A DNA stretch of 64,000 nucleotides from Begonia masoniana. Taxonomy: Eukaryota > Streptophyta > Magnoliopsida > Cucurbitales > Begoniaceae. Of this stretch, positions 21,613 to 33,528 are shown piece by piece. The position numbers and the translations under genes are program-made. Every line of letters starts with the position of its first letter. Positions within the stretch are counted from its first letter, which is position 1. The stretch spans positions 46,279,646-46,343,645 of the forward strand of contig CM039508.1 of assembly GCA_022432975.1 (NCBI GenBank). Direction: 5' to 3'. The notes under the pieces were generated by a model that ran no database searches, was not told the origin of the DNA, and worked only from the letters and a program-made list of their open reading frames with translations.

Positions 21613-21697
<85 letters not shown>
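21613..21697. repeat. (CT)n microsatellite, 85 bp
   Basis: Uninterrupted CT dinucleotides, about 42 units. The minus-strand ORF coding Arg-Glu repeats across it is an artefact. Confidence 0.97.
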
Positions 21698-21701
<4 letters not shown>

Positions 21702-23160
21702 AAATATTCTCTCTTTCTCACCTTTTTCACCTCTCTTGTGGAGCTTCTTCTCATAGTCATCAATTTAAAATATACCAAATATACCGTCAATTTATTCTTT
21801 AAATCTAACATGTTATCTACCACGTATTCAATTCAATCAAGTGTTTTTACCATATTTTTAAAACTTTTCACGATTTTTAACTCTATTTTAAATACTATTA
21901 ATCCACTGTCGACAATTTTGAATTGCCAATCGCACAATAAAATCTAATATCTTGTTAAAAAGCATTAAAGGAGTTAAAAATCAAGTAAAATATCTTATCT
22001 AATAATAATAATAATAATAAAAGTGGTATGCACGTGCTGAATTTAAAGAATAAATTGTGATAATCTCCAAATTACATAGAAATAAAAAGAGAAGGTTGAT
22101 TTTTCTAAAAAAATGGTTAAGTCTTATATCAAATGTAAGAGTCTAAATTGCACTTTACCCAACAAATAAAATAAAAATATAATTCTAATTTTACAAAAAC
22201 AATGTTAGTTTACAATTAAAATTATAATGGATAGACATTATTTTTCTCATTAGTAATTAATATTCATGATTTAAAAAAAAAAAAAAAAAACTTGTTATTG
22301 ATTTTCTTGTGGGTCTGATTGTCTGTTCGTTTGAATTTTCAAAGCTTAGGTCCCCCACCATTAGTGATTACATTGACATGCATGATCACTAAGATTTTAT
22401 ATTAAACATTGGTAAGAACAAATCAAAGGTCGACAATTTTAAACCCAATAAAAATAAAATTTAAGTGATTTATTTTACCTCAATTTAACTCGAAGAATTA
22501 TATATAACAAGACATACAAAAAATATTTAAAACTTACGAGTTTAGAATTGATAACGCTCTAGTAGCATAGACACAAAATTAACTCTCGTGTGCAAGTGAG
22601 ATTATGACGCAAAAACAATCGTTAAAAGCTGCATGTGAACGGAGCATATGGGGGATTCCACTTGCTCGGTGGAAATAGTTCGTGGTTTGTGACATTTTAG
22701 AAAATAATACGTGAGTTGTAAGGTTGAGACTGATTCATGTTAAACAGCGTAAACTTAATCAAAATGAATATTTGAAAAAATTGATGTTAGAATCGAACCA
22801 AAAGGAATTTCGAGTTCTCTTTGAGCTGGAAATATGTGTATATACTTAGCGTAATACTCGATTTACTCTCTTAATAATCTACGCTGTAATCTTAATTAAT
22901 GTTTGTGTCATTCAACAAATAGTATAATAATTAAAAAAAATTATAAATAATTAAAAAAAATTAATTGCACGAATTATGCGTCTCATTGTAGTTTTTTCAT
23001 AAGTTCAAGCAAAAAATAATAAGAATATAAAGGCAGCAAAAGTAAGCCAAATCGAACGGCAGAAGTTGGAAGAAAATTCAGCCTAAGAGATGAACAAAGT
23101 CAAGCAAGTTCACTAGATTACGTTTACGTAGAAGAAAATTCAATCTCTGCTTTCTTTCAA
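21698..23160. other. Region between the DUF2921 copies
   Basis: No independent gene. 22200-22450 matches the upstream flank of the intact copy. 23060-23160 matches its 5' UTR (CACTAGAT...TTTACGTAGAAGAAAA). 22450-23050 has no counterpart to the 17.7-18.4 kb transposon. An end of the TAAAGTG MITE family is seen inverted at about 22155. Confidence 0.5.
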
Positions 23161-24045
23161 TGAAGAAAATCTCTGTTGGGAAGCATTGAGGAGTAATTCC
23201 AACCCTCTTTACTTCGACACTTGGGAGTTCGAATCGGCCGCTTCGCTATGGCCGTAGCTGAAGAATCCGTTCAGAGATTGGATTCGGAAATCGTCGTGGT
23301 TCTTATATCGACCACGTTTGCTTGTTTGTTTATCGTTCGGCAGCTCTTTTATGTCAAAAAGCGGCCTCAGTTTCTTCCCTTCATTTCCATCTCCATGCTG
23401 ATCCTTCTCACTCTAGGCTATTTGATGCCTCTTGTTCTAACCTTTGAAGCTCTGTTTGTGAGAAAATCAGACCAAGACAAGATTTTGTTTGAACCTGGTG
23501 GGTGGTTAATGGCTGATCAAGTGGCCATAAGGGCAGTAAAAATGGTGGCTTTCTTGCTTCAATTCTATCTGCTTATATTATCGTGGTCTGCGAGATCAAC
23601 CGAGGAAACCCGGATCGAAATTTGGGCGGCGGAGAAGAAGGCTTTGATGGTGACGATATTGTTACATGTGGTAGTAGGAAGCGCAGTTGTGTTGATTTTC
23701 GCTTCGTCGGAGAATTATGAGTTGTTTAGTACTTTTCGGAGCAACCTCAGATCCTTTGGTGGTTTAGCTTTGGATTGCTTTCTTTTGCCTCAAATCCTCG
23801 TCAACGCGTTCGGAAACTCCGAAGGGAAATTCCTTTCCTTCACATTTTATATGGGAAATACGGCTGTCCGGCTTGTACCCCGGGCGTACAATCTCTATCG
23901 AGGCGACGATCGACTTTTCAACGCCTCGTTCGTTTACGAGAATTCTAACAGCCTCTTCTACTCATCTGGATGGAACGTGATTGTTTTTTCTTGTAGCGTT
24001 TTGCTAGCGATTGTCGTGTTCGCGCAGCAAAATCTCGGAGCTTGA
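23161..24045 (+). pseudogene. DUF2921 copy with ~1.65-kb internal deletion
   Basis: The original start (ATGAAGAAAATCTCTGTTG at 23161) is joined directly to sequence equal to ~20139 of the intact gene (GGAAGCATTGAG). The junction is out of frame and meets TGA at once, so all of the luminal domain is gone. A new Met at 23248 (MAVAEESVQRLDSEIVV) opens a clean 265-aa frame to 24045 covering the whole C-terminal membrane domain, with no stop or frameshift. It ends QQNLGA, slightly shorter than the parent. It may be a dead gene or may make a truncated membrane protein. The uninterrupted frame with many silent changes argues against long neutral decay. Confidence 0.8.
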
Positions 24046-25734
24046 TTCATCCTTTCAGGGTGATTTCGGGACCAAACAGGAAGTTGTCTTTCTTGTTTGA
24101 ATCTACTGTAGGTTGCGGTGCCTATAATCTTGTTACGAGTTTACCCATCTCTGTATTTGCAAATCATAATGTCTTTTTTATTTTATTTTATTTTATGAAA
24201 AAAGGTTTAATGTTTTAAAGCCTAAACCTTGTAACTCCATCACTCTTTCTTTCAATTTTCTTCCTCCATTTTAAAGACAAAAGGTAAGGTTTAAATTTCT
24301 ATTGATTAGTTTTTAGTTTTGGAGTCGTGGGTGTTGATTTTGGTGAAGAATTTCATATGGGATTTATGGTTTGGATAGGGTTTTCTGAAAATTTCCTCTC
24401 TTCTCTTGAAGGTTGTCCGAAAATCCATCATTCCATGAAGTTTTAAGGTAAAATCAACTCTCCTTGAGTATTTGGTGGTTGTAGAGCTTAAATGCATTGA
24501 TTGTATTAGTTGTTACTTGAGAAAATTATGAGTTTGGTGGGCTTGAAAAGGGATGCACGAGAACGTTGGCTAATTACTCTTCATTCTTGCTCTTAAAAAA
24601 TATACATTGATGTTTGGATGGAAATTTGATGGATTGGAGTGAAAATTGATGAATTGTGGTAATGTGCAAAACCGAAATTTATAGGTCATATTGGTTTTCG
24701 AATTTCTGCCACTAACTGAATTATATTTTTGGCAAATGGACTCCACCATATTAAACTAGACATTTTAAGGATTCTATAACATGTTAAATCATCGAATTCA
24801 GACGAGTATACGAAAAGATGAATTTTCAAAATTTAAGTAAAATAGTAAAACGAAATTTCAAGCAGGTCACTGTTCCGATGCTTTTTGACCCGATTTTATC
24901 TTGTAAAACTATTTTTGTGGGTTAAATTAGACACTTTAAGGAAGCTGTAATCTTTGGGATTAAGTCGTTTCGTTATTGTAGAGGAAGTTATGAGTTTTCA
25001 AAGTTACTCAAAATTTTAGACAAAAACCAAGTTTTTATGCTTTAAGTTCTTTGAATTGAATTATGTGTTTGGCTAACATGGTTCAATTGTGGGATGTTGA
25101 TGGATGTATTGTTGAATAATATTTGTCTAATTGTTGATTATTGATTGTGTTGGAAATTTGGGGATAATGCATAATACAGGGAGGTTATGCCAAATTTTTT
25201 AAAGAAATGCCTTAAGAATTTTAAATGCGATTGGTAAAATGTTCGATTTGAAATTAAATTAGCTTCTTAGATCGTAGTTATATTCGGGTTGATTGTTGAC
25301 GCCGGAATTGTTATATTTTAAGTTTGACTTCACAATGGGAAAGTGAACAAAACTTGCTAAAAACACGAGATAAGTGGGTGTTAGGTGTTTGACTCTTAAA
25401 GTCTTACATCACAAAGGTACTAGGATGTTAGAGTCTGATGAGTGTTTTTAATATATCGCGACTTACTTAGGGCTTAAGTGATATGGGTAGTGTTTGTATG
25501 TCATGTAGTTGTTAATTGTGGACTTTCCCCCTTTAGTATAAGCTATATACATGTATTGCTAATGTCATGGGGAATTGTGTTTATGTATGTCTATGTTTAT
25601 GTGCGTCATTCCACATGCATCATGTTTTCCTAATGTGACATACAAAACGTTTTACATGCATGTTTTATATAAAGAGAAACAAGAATATGTAATGAATATA
25701 ATGGTTAAGTTGTGGGTCGTGGTTGAGTATGGTT
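24046..25734. other. Gene-free, T/G-rich stretch
   Basis: No coding region. The style (long T/G-rich run, TTTTGGTGAAGAA, GGGTTTTCTG) could be LTR-retrotransposon interior or LTR sequence, but no diagnostic motif is visible. Confidence 0.35.
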
Positions 25735-26000
25735 ATGTTTGTCCACTTCGATGGTCCATGTTATGATATGTTCGGCCACTTTGGTGGTCCATGTTCGTCC
25801 ACTTCGATGGTCTATGGTTGTCTACTTCAGTAGACCATATTATGTTATGTGTCTACTCCCCACGTAAATCTCCCTCAACCCATGTTATGTGATGTAAATG
25901 TAATGTCAAAGAACATGTTTTACGGATCAAAGATAAAAAATATGTAATGTACGTAATGGTTAAGTTGTGGGTCATGGTTGCGTTTTCCACGTAAATCCCT
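25735..26000. repeat. Minisatellite plus ~250-bp tandem duplication
   Basis: At 25738-25847 a 24-34 bp unit (T.GTCCACTTCGATGGTCCATG) occurs about four times with changes. Around it, TAATGGTTAAGTTGTGGGTC appears at about 25701 and 25956, and CCACGTAAATC..CCTC.ACCCAT at about 25860 and 25988. Non-coding. Confidence 0.65.
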
Positions 26001-26796
26001 CTTAACCCATATCAAGTGAAAGAATAAGAAATGAGTGAAAGAACACGTTTTTACGAAGCATGCATACATAAGCACTCATTTGCATAGTGCACATCTTACT
26101 AAGCATTAGGCTTATAGTTTAAACCTTGTAATGTAGGTGACGAACTTGAAAGTGAAGATGTCAAACCTCAAGATGATGTATAAGTTCGGTTGCTGAATGG
26201 TGCTTATGTCGGGATTTTGTGGCTGACAAGGCGATTTTGACCTGTGGGTGATGCTCTAAGCAATTTTGGTATATGTTCATGAATTTGAAAGTTAAGTAAA
26301 AAATGATTTCATGTTTTGACGAATGTTAGGCTTGCTTAGAGTTTTGTTTATGATTTATAGAAAATATTTTGAGGATGGGTTTTCCACATTTTTAAGACTT
26401 ATGCTACGTCCCTGATGATTTATGATTTTACGAAAAAAGATTTTAAACGAGTATGCTATGTTTAAGAGATTTTGGATGTTGTTTATAAGGTATAAGGATT
26501 TGGTTGAAGTTAGGAAAGTGTTGATGAAATGTTTATTAGATGAAAAATGAAGAAAATGTGATGTTCTTTTTAAGTTTTGATTTTTTTTAAACCCTTTTGA
26601 TTCCAACTTTGAATAAGTGTTTTAAACATATTTTAAGAATATCTTTCACTCATTACAAAGGGGCTAACCGATATAAAAATTGATTTAAAAGTCGAAAAAT
26701 TCTATGTCAAAAATATATTAAGTAAATGAAAAGTCATCTCAAGTCTCGGGACAGCCTCCGGGTCATTACAGATTCAAATAATATAATATAATAAAT
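26001..26796. other. Possible LTR remnant
   Basis: No ORF of note. The segment ends GTCTCGGGACAGCCTCCGGG then TCATTACAG, a phrase type common at Gypsy LTR borders. This is weak evidence for an LTR of unknown extent. Confidence 0.3.
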
Positions 26797-27250
26797 GATA
26801 AAGTGCAATTTAAATATTAATGTTTGAGTATATTTACCTATTAAACTTAATTTTTTTTTTTAATAAATGAAATCTTCATGTTTCAGTTGTCAGCAATTTG
26901 AATATTGCGTCAGTTTAACAGTCAAATACAACATGTATATCATGTTTTTTATCCAATGGATAGTTTTAACCTATTTTCTAACTCTTACGATTTCTGACTG
27001 GTTTCTAATTTTGTCCATCTCTTTTTTGATGATTTCAAACTTTGTCAATTATAACAACATATTTAAAAGTTGAATTAGATATCGTGTTAAAGATCTTATT
27101 AGATAAAAATGTTGAATCGTTATAGATTTAATGGATAAATTGATGGCAAAGTCTGAGTTTCGAATAGTGAAAATTTCATTTTGAAAAAAATACTTTAAAG
27201 TTCAATACATAAATAATCTCAAACGTTAAGATTTAAATTTCACTTTACAA
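26797..27250. mobile_element. MITE with ~50-bp terminal inverted repeats (TAAAGTG family)
   Basis: The left end TAAAGTGCAATTTAAATATT AATGTTTGAG matches the reverse complement of the right end, TAAAGTGAAATTTAAATCTT AACGTTTGAG, over roughly 50 bp. The interior is AT-rich and non-coding. The same family is in the LDL2 intron. Confidence 0.7.
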
Positions 27251-27484
27251 TAAACATTAATAAGAATTATATTATATTAATATTCTAGGCTTAAAGTTAG
27301 CAATTTGAATACCAACATCAATTTATCTGTTAAATTCAACATATATACACTGTGTATTCAATTTAAACCAATGTTGTAATCTTATGTCTAAAACTTCTGA
27401 CAATAGACTATATAATTTTATTATGTTCCTAAAAAATTAATAATAATATAATGGAAAAAAAAATAGTGAGTCAATCGAACCGTG

Positions 27485-27660
27485 GACTAAGTTTAGAAGA
27501 AAATTCAACCTATAAGATTGTTCATCTCTATTTCCTTTCAACGAAGAAAATCTCTGCTCTGGCTTCACCTCCTCCAATGGCTTCCACAACAGTTAACAGT
27601 ATTCTTTCTTCTCGGAGCTCCGGTTCCTCATTTGACCCTCTTTGCCAGAAGAACTCTGCT
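27485..27660 (+). pseudogene. DUF2921 N-terminal relic
   Basis: This block matches the 5' UTR and first ~45 codons of the intact DUF2921 gene: AAGATTGTTCATCTCT, then CTCTGCTCTGG.TTC.CCTCC, ATGGCTTCCACAAC and GACCCTC. The normal start is ACG instead of ATG, the signal peptide is partly deleted, and homology ends after GACCCTC, where unrelated repeat-like DNA begins. It cannot make a DUF2921 protein. Confidence 0.75.
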
Positions 27661-28452
27661 GTACAAGTGTATTATCTTCCAACTAATGAACCTAGCTCAT
27701 CGGGCCTTACCAGGGGTTGGCTCTCCCGGACCCACTAAAACAAGGTCTTGTTCAGGCTCGTAAATTTTAATAGTATGAGGCAAGGCTTGTGGGCCTTGTG
27801 GATCCAGATCATATTTTATACATTCAGAAGTCAATATGAATTAAGTTGATAAATGACAACAAATCATACTATAAGAAGCAATACAAGAAAATAATGTGGT
27901 CCATTTTGAGATGAACTTGTTATATTTAAACTCATATCTTGGCTATACCCACAGGAAATTTTGCTAAGTTTTGAAAAAATTAGACTACAAAACGCTCATA
28001 TAATTTCATATTTTGAAATTGTAGTTAGACAAAGAAGAACACGACGACTCCTCTAAGTATTACAAATTTGCTCGAGGGTTTGATTACCGCAAGAATTAAT
28101 TAAAAATAAAATAAAATAACGAAAGAAAAATTCAAGATACAAGAATTTACATGGTTTAGACCAAACTGTTTTACATCCACGACACATAATTCCAACAACG
28201 AATTTAATTAGGAAAATAAATTAGAAGAACAATTAAATTTTTTTTAAAAAATTAATGTGATAAATATAAATAATTAATTTATTATATTAATTATTATTTG
28301 ATACATGAGTAAGAGATAATAATAAGAGAGTAAACGTAATATTATTATATTTTAAAATCTACTAAAAAAAAAGATAAAAAGGAGGCATTATCTTCCCTAT
28401 CTAGTACCTTCCTCTCTCTCTCTGCAGCTGAACATAGCAAAACCCGACCAAA
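27661..28452. other. Intergenic, repeat-like then IF-1 promoter
   Basis: 27690-27800 carries GGGCCTTACC...GTTCAGGCTCG phrases like a transposon end. The rest is AT-rich. A CT-rich leader (28395-28425) precedes the IF-1 start. Confidence 0.45.
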
Positions 28453-28890
28453 ATGTTGAGCTTGCCATCAGTTCAATCCTCCTTCCTCCAACTCCACCCA
28501 CCTGCAACCATCGCATCGCCATTTCTGTTCTTCTCCAACCTCAAAACGAACTTTGATTCTACCTCCGTTTCTTCTCCAAACTCTCAGTTCTTCGTTCACA
28601 ACCGCTGTCTCCACCGCCGTGCGAGTCTCTCTGTTATGGCGAAGTCTCCGAAAACAGACTCTTCGGAACAGAAATGGAGCCACGAGGGCTCCGTCGTCGA
28701 GTCTCTCCCCAACGGAATGTTTAGGGTTCGGTTGGATAACGAAGACCTCATTCTTGGCTACATTTCGGGGAAAATTCGGAAGAATTTCGTCCGAATCTTG
28801 CCTGGAGATAGGGTTAGGGTTGAGGTAAGTCGCTACGATTCTACTAAGGGCCGTATTGTTTATAGGCTTAGGAACACCAAAGATTCGTAG
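28453..28890 (+). CDS. infA: Translation initiation factor IF-1, chloroplastic (nucleus-encoded)
   Basis: Single-exon 145-aa protein. Residues 1-~62 are Ser/Arg-rich with few acids, a chloroplast transit peptide. Residues 75-142 form the S1-type OB fold of bacterial IF-1: [20 protein letters not shown], then [20 protein letters not shown] and [13 protein letters not shown]-1 binds the 30S A site with IF-2 and IF-3 during plastid translation initiation. Many angiosperms have lost plastid infA and use a nuclear copy like this one. Length and motifs are normal. Confidence 0.95.
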   Translation: MLSLPSVQSSFLQLHPPATIASPFLFFSNLKTNFDSTSVSSPNSQFFVHNRCLHRRASLSVMAKSPKTDSSEQKWSHEGSVVESLPNGMFRVRLDNEDLILGYISGKIRKNFVRILPGDRVRVEVSRYDSTKGRIVYRLRNTKDS

Positions 28891-30473
28891 TCATGAAGTA
28901 TTGCTTTGCTTTTGCTTTGGTTTTGGTGCTCTTTATCTCAGATTGTTTTGTAGATTGCTTATTGATGAATAGATCGAGTGAAAAAAGAGAAATATTTCTA
29001 CCTTAATTACCTTCCTTTTCGTGTATTGCTACTGCCGATTGATTTGCAGGAATATATTGACAAAAACACTGGTTTTACTTCAATTTCTCTTGATTTTGGA
29101 CGAAGGATAGAAAAGATGTGGAAATTTTGATTTTTGATGGAAACCCCTGAGATTTCTCAGAAACTTTCTAACCATTTAACACCCGTCTGTGTTTGGTTTG
29201 GCTGAGGTTAGAGGTGATGGAAATTGTCTTCTCTACCACCCATTGATGATTTTATACAGAGCTCTGTGAACATGATAATTATCTAACCATAATCCTTAGA
29301 TGATCATAGGATTATTTATTTTTTATTTTTTTGGAAATTGTTCATTGATGCTTGTTATCTTGTTTGAAAAGGGTTGAGTTTGTTCTTCATATTCCTTGAT
29401 GGTTTAAAAAGATTTATAGTTTGAGGAATTCTGTTTGGATCAATCAGTAAACAACATTTTCCGAACAAACAATCTGGGTATTGGTTGAATTGGGCAGTGA
29501 GTTTCTCTTGTCTGGTTAGGTTTGTGTTCTGGATGATGGTGGTGTAGTCCGAAAGAACAAATTTTGGGTCATTAGCATAATGACTCATTTCTTGATATAA
29601 TTGGTCTAATATCATGTTTTTCGTTTATAAGTCATTGTAACTTACCCTGCTTATTTTGACTCGCTCAATTTGTCTCACACATTTGATATCAACGGTTGAT
29701 TTCGAAGACTAACTAGCAGTCCAATTGAGATTTGTGGTTAAAATCTACGGCGAAATTGAGTGTTTGCGTTAAATCAAGTGAGTTGAGGCAACCGTGCAAG
29801 AAAAAAAGTGAGGCATAAGACATTTAACTAATTTTATCAAACATGAACCATTTTGCTTACGACAAATAGTCTTGTTTAAAAAATAATTTAGTGCATCAAT
29901 TAACTCTGATCCATAAGTTTGGGAGTTCAATTGCGTTTTAACTTATTTTAAATAATAATATGAAATTAATTATTAAGTGTCGTGCCAATTGCAATGCGTT
30001 CGTTAATTTTTTGTTTATATAAATTAAAATGTAATATCATAATATTATTTATACGAATATAAACATTTAAGAAGAATTATGTTTTTGTAGATTATTAATA
30101 ATTTATTTTGAACATATTTTGTTCAATATAGGAGTAATTTAGGGTAAATATCAAAACAAATTTTAAAATACGAGAACATTTTCAATTGATATGTTTTACT
30201 TTTAATTTCATCTATTGACACTTCAGAATTTAAGGTGTTAGCAATGAACAATTTGTCGTTATTATTTCTGTTCACTCCGTTAATAAATCTTAAATAATGA
30301 CTGTTTTATCCCTTAACTATTTTGTAGATTATATTTTTGAAAAAAAAAATATTTATTGAGATTAATTTTTCTTAAATAAATAACACAAAATACTTATTAA
30401 TAAATTTTTTTCTAAAATATAATTAATACAAATAAATTGAGGGATAAAATCATAAAATAGTCATTTTTAATAG
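28891..30473. other. Gene-free stretch downstream of IF-1
   Basis: 3' UTR then AT-rich DNA with no supported gene. 30125-30310 belongs to the dispersed repeat family also seen near 21.5 and 62.6 kb. Confidence 0.5.
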
Positions 30474-31135
30474 GGCTGGGCATGGTCCGGTCTGGGCTGA
30501 TTCTGGACGATAACTGGGTCGGACAGGTAGTTTCGGGAATTTATTTCCCTAAACCGGAACCGGTCCCTAGTGGAACCGGTACCGAACCGGAATTGGTTCC
30601 TGCCCATGCATTTTAATTTTTTTTTAAAATTTAAAAATAAAACAAATTGAAAAAAAATAAAGTACACATATATTATTTCTACTATCGATGATTGACATTA
30701 AATCTATTGAAATCAATCTAACTATGTAATAAACTAAATTTAACATCCAAAAATAATCCAACTATCTAAAAAACAAAATAAATTCAACTATCCAACATTA
30801 AAATGAAATGTAAGAAACTAAATTCAACATACAAAATTAATCAAACTATCTAAGATTTAAACTAAATTCAACTATCCAACATTAAAATAAAATTAACGAA
30901 GCTAAATTCAACATTCAAAATTAATCAAACTATATAGGATTCAAACTAAATCCAATTATCCAGCAGTATAATAAAATTAACAAAACTAAATTCAACATCC
31001 AAAATTAATCAAACTTTATAGGATTCAAACTAAATCCAATTATCCAGCAGTAAAATGAAATTAACAAAACTAAATTCAACATCCAAACAGTGAAACTTGG
31101 TGGGATTATATGATTTCCCCTAGCCGGTACCCGGT
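30474..31135. mobile_element. hAT-like transposon fragment with internal 84-bp tandem repeats
   Basis: The left end AGGGCTGGGCATGGTCCGG and the run of ACCGGAACCGGT phrases resemble common plant hAT-type termini. CCGGTACCCGGTTCTTGC marks the right side. The interior (30731-31090) is a tandem array: AAACTAAATT recurs at 30731, 30815, 30899, 30983 and 31067, exactly 84 bp apart, giving a little over four copies that become more alike toward the right. Confidence 0.55.
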
Positions 31136-32017
31136 TCTTGCTTAATACTCGTTGATATGTCAAACAATGATTGATGCAATTAATGTAATAAATTTATGTA
31201 AGTTTGAATCTCAAAATTCACAACTGTATTTCAATTTTCATAGCAAATAATTTTCTCTGTCCATGATTTTTTCTTGAAATGGCATTTCAATGTAAATATC
31301 ATAGTTTCGTTTTAGTTTTATTTTTCAATTTCTAACAATACCAAAGACAAATTAACATCAAAATTACAATGTATTTTTAAATTGCTATAATATAACTTAA
31401 AAAATACCTGTATTAAAGCTTGTTTTTTTATTTGTACCCACAAATAGATACCAAACGAATTCATTATAATATGAGTTAAAAATGTCTACATTAAAATGTA
31501 CTTTTACGGATACTCATAAATAATATCAGATATGATAATAACAATTCAATTAAGACCTGCAAGATAAAGATACAAAAGAATCACATTCTCCCTCGAACTC
31601 GACATCTAGATGTATCTCGGCATGTTACACGAAAGAAAAGAAACAACGATTAGATCAAATTGAATGAATAGATTCTCAACTTCAATAATTGAGTGCTTTG
31701 TACTCTCAATCAAAGGAATCAATATACTAAACCATAAAAGATTTTTATTTGACCAACCCATTTCTAACCGTATTCCTCTATTTTCACATAAGAACTAAAA
31801 GAAAAATAACCGATCACATTGATCGTTATTTAAGCGAATAAACAAAAGACACACAACACGACTACTGTAAACTCGGTTTTTTTCTTTTCATCGAAACATA
31901 GTATGCTTTGTAGTATAATTTCTTTACGAGTTGGATCGTTTTCTAAAAATTTGATAGGGAATTTGAATAATATACTTGATATATTATTTTAATTATTAAT
32001 TTATCATAATTATTATG
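31136..32017. other. Gene-free AT-rich stretch
   Basis: No gene, RNA or clear repeat recognised. Confidence 0.5.
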
Positions 32018-32651
32018 GTAATTATATGTAAAAACCCTAAACTATAAGATCATTAATAAACTCACTTTTAAACTACTTTTATTAACAAAACAAATGTTAT
32101 ATATAATTTGTTAACAAAAGAAACTTTTGTAGTCGCCCACACTTAATGTTCGAGAATGGATGACCTTGGCTCCACGCGGACGTACTTGCATTGGTCTTTC
32201 TATTAGGATAAAAACGGACTTGACCATAACATAATATGAACTAAAAATTAAAAAAAAAAAATAACCAACTCATTGTTTCACTTTATCTAAATAAAAAAAA
32301 AAAAACAGTCAAGATATGTTTTATTGGTCATGTCACGCACACAGTGAAAATTCGGTTGCCCGCACTTGAAATGAGTGTAAAATACGCTTGAGAACAAGAG
32401 ATCTCGTCTCCACGTAGTCGCCCGCAGTTAAAATTTGATTGTCTACACTTGAAATGAGTGCAAAATGTACTTAGGAACGGGTGACCTCAACTTCAAGTGA
32501 GCGTACACACAGTTGCTCGCAATTAAAATGTAGTCGATCGCGTATAGGTTTTACGGCAGGAAGATTGACTTGTTAACATAAGATATTGTAAAATTTATTT
32601 TGCTAACGAATATAGTTCAAGGTTTATTTTGTCATTGACTATGTAATTTAA
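32018..32651. mobile_element. Palindromic MITE, family of the 55.2-kb element
   Basis: The ends (GTAATTATATGTAAAAACCC ... and reverse complement TTAAATTACATAGTCAATGAC) and sub-terminal TTAACAAAACAAA phrases match the element at 55236-55627. The interior repeats a CGCCCGCACTTGAAATGAGTG-like unit several times. Non-coding. Confidence 0.5.
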
Positions 32652-32915
32652 GTTTTTTTTCCCCTAATTATTATATTGTTAGAGTAAAAAGTTAAAGAGA
32701 AAATAACTATTATTTATGAAGCACATTAAAACTACTTAACAGGAAGGAAATTTAACCTAATAAGAAATGTAATCTAATTGGAATTTTAAAAAATCAATAT
32801 AAAAAAAGAAACAAATGGGAATTTTCAAGTGTCGAGGATCTAAAGGTGACTTAACTTTATCAAAATGGGAATTTTCAAAAGTTAGCTCTGACCGGGTTTG
32901 GTCGGCTGCAACCAG
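32652..32915. other. Upstream region of the small ORF
   Basis: AT-rich. GGGAATTTTCAA occurs at about 32818 and 32867 as a short direct repeat. No gene seen. Confidence 0.4.
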
Positions 32916-32923
32916 TATAAAAA
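32916..32923 (+). promoter_or_regulatory. TATA box for the small ORF at 33010
   Basis: TATAAAAA, 94 bp before the start codon, followed by a purine/C-rich leader with no upstream ATG. This is a good TATA context with an expected 5' UTR of about 60 nt. Confidence 0.6.
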
Positions 32924-33009
32924 CAGAGGCGGCTTTGCTGGTATTATCACAAGCAAACTAGAAGAAAACTAAGTAGCTGCTGTAGACACTAAATCCGAAC
33001 ATTTGAAGC

Positions 33010-33198
33010 ATGGCACCTCGAGCTAGAGAGGACCTGAAGAAGATTGGAGCAGAAGGCTTCGAGCTGCTAGACCAACTCTATGGGAAGTCAAGTAGGAATC
33101 CGGGGAGGATCAGACCAGCAGATCCGCCGGCCATCCCCTGCGACCAAGTGGCCAAGATCCACGGTGGATGTGTAATCATAGACTGGAAAAGGCGTTAA
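33010..33198 (+). CDS. Small uncharacterised protein, 62 aa
   Basis: A complete ORF (MAPRAREDLKKIG...DWKRR) with no signal peptide or membrane segment. It is rich in charged residues and Pro, with a central ADPPAIPCD and a C-terminal GGCVIIDWKRR. GC content is higher than in the flanks. A TATA box lies 94 bp upstream, and the first ATG in the presumed transcript is this one. I do not recognise the family. The promoter architecture, codon-like composition and 3' T-rich region favour a real, possibly inducible, gene, but homologues are needed to be sure. Confidence 0.55.
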   Translation: MAPRAREDLKKIGAEGFELLDQLYGKSSRNPGRIRPADPPAIPCDQVAKIHGGCVIIDWKRR

Positions 33199-33528
33199 GT
33201 TCAGGCTCTTCTGTATGCCACTTTATGTCTGTTAGTCGTTTCAGTGTGCAAGTAAATTTGATAGCTAGTTCCTGGCCTTTCAAATGTAATGTCGTTTTAC
33301 GGTCCTAGTTTTTGTTTCTGCTGTGTACTCTTAAGATAAATGGAAGTCTTATAGCAGGATTTATAAGTTTGGGTTATTAACAAAAAAAAAAAAAAAAAAC
33401 TAAAAACTAAATCTTCATCTATAATATAATTAACAAACTCGCCATTAAATTATGTTCGTAACAAAATCGTCCTTAAATTATGTTTCGGTAACAAAACTAT
33501 CATCGTTGTCCAATTTTCTGTTAAAAAT
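33199..33528. other. 3' flank of the small ORF
   Basis: Probable 3' UTR to ~33370, then an A run (33381-33398) and a MITE-like piece containing GTAACAAAA phrases like those in the 32.0 and 55.2 kb elements. Confidence 0.4.

Noticed and set aside
21602..21823. Arg-Glu repeat ORF on the minus strand
   Set aside because: Translation of the CT microsatellite.
32030..32045. AAACCCTAAACTAT as a telo-box
   Set aside because: It is part of the MITE sub-terminal repeat and is not near a start codon.
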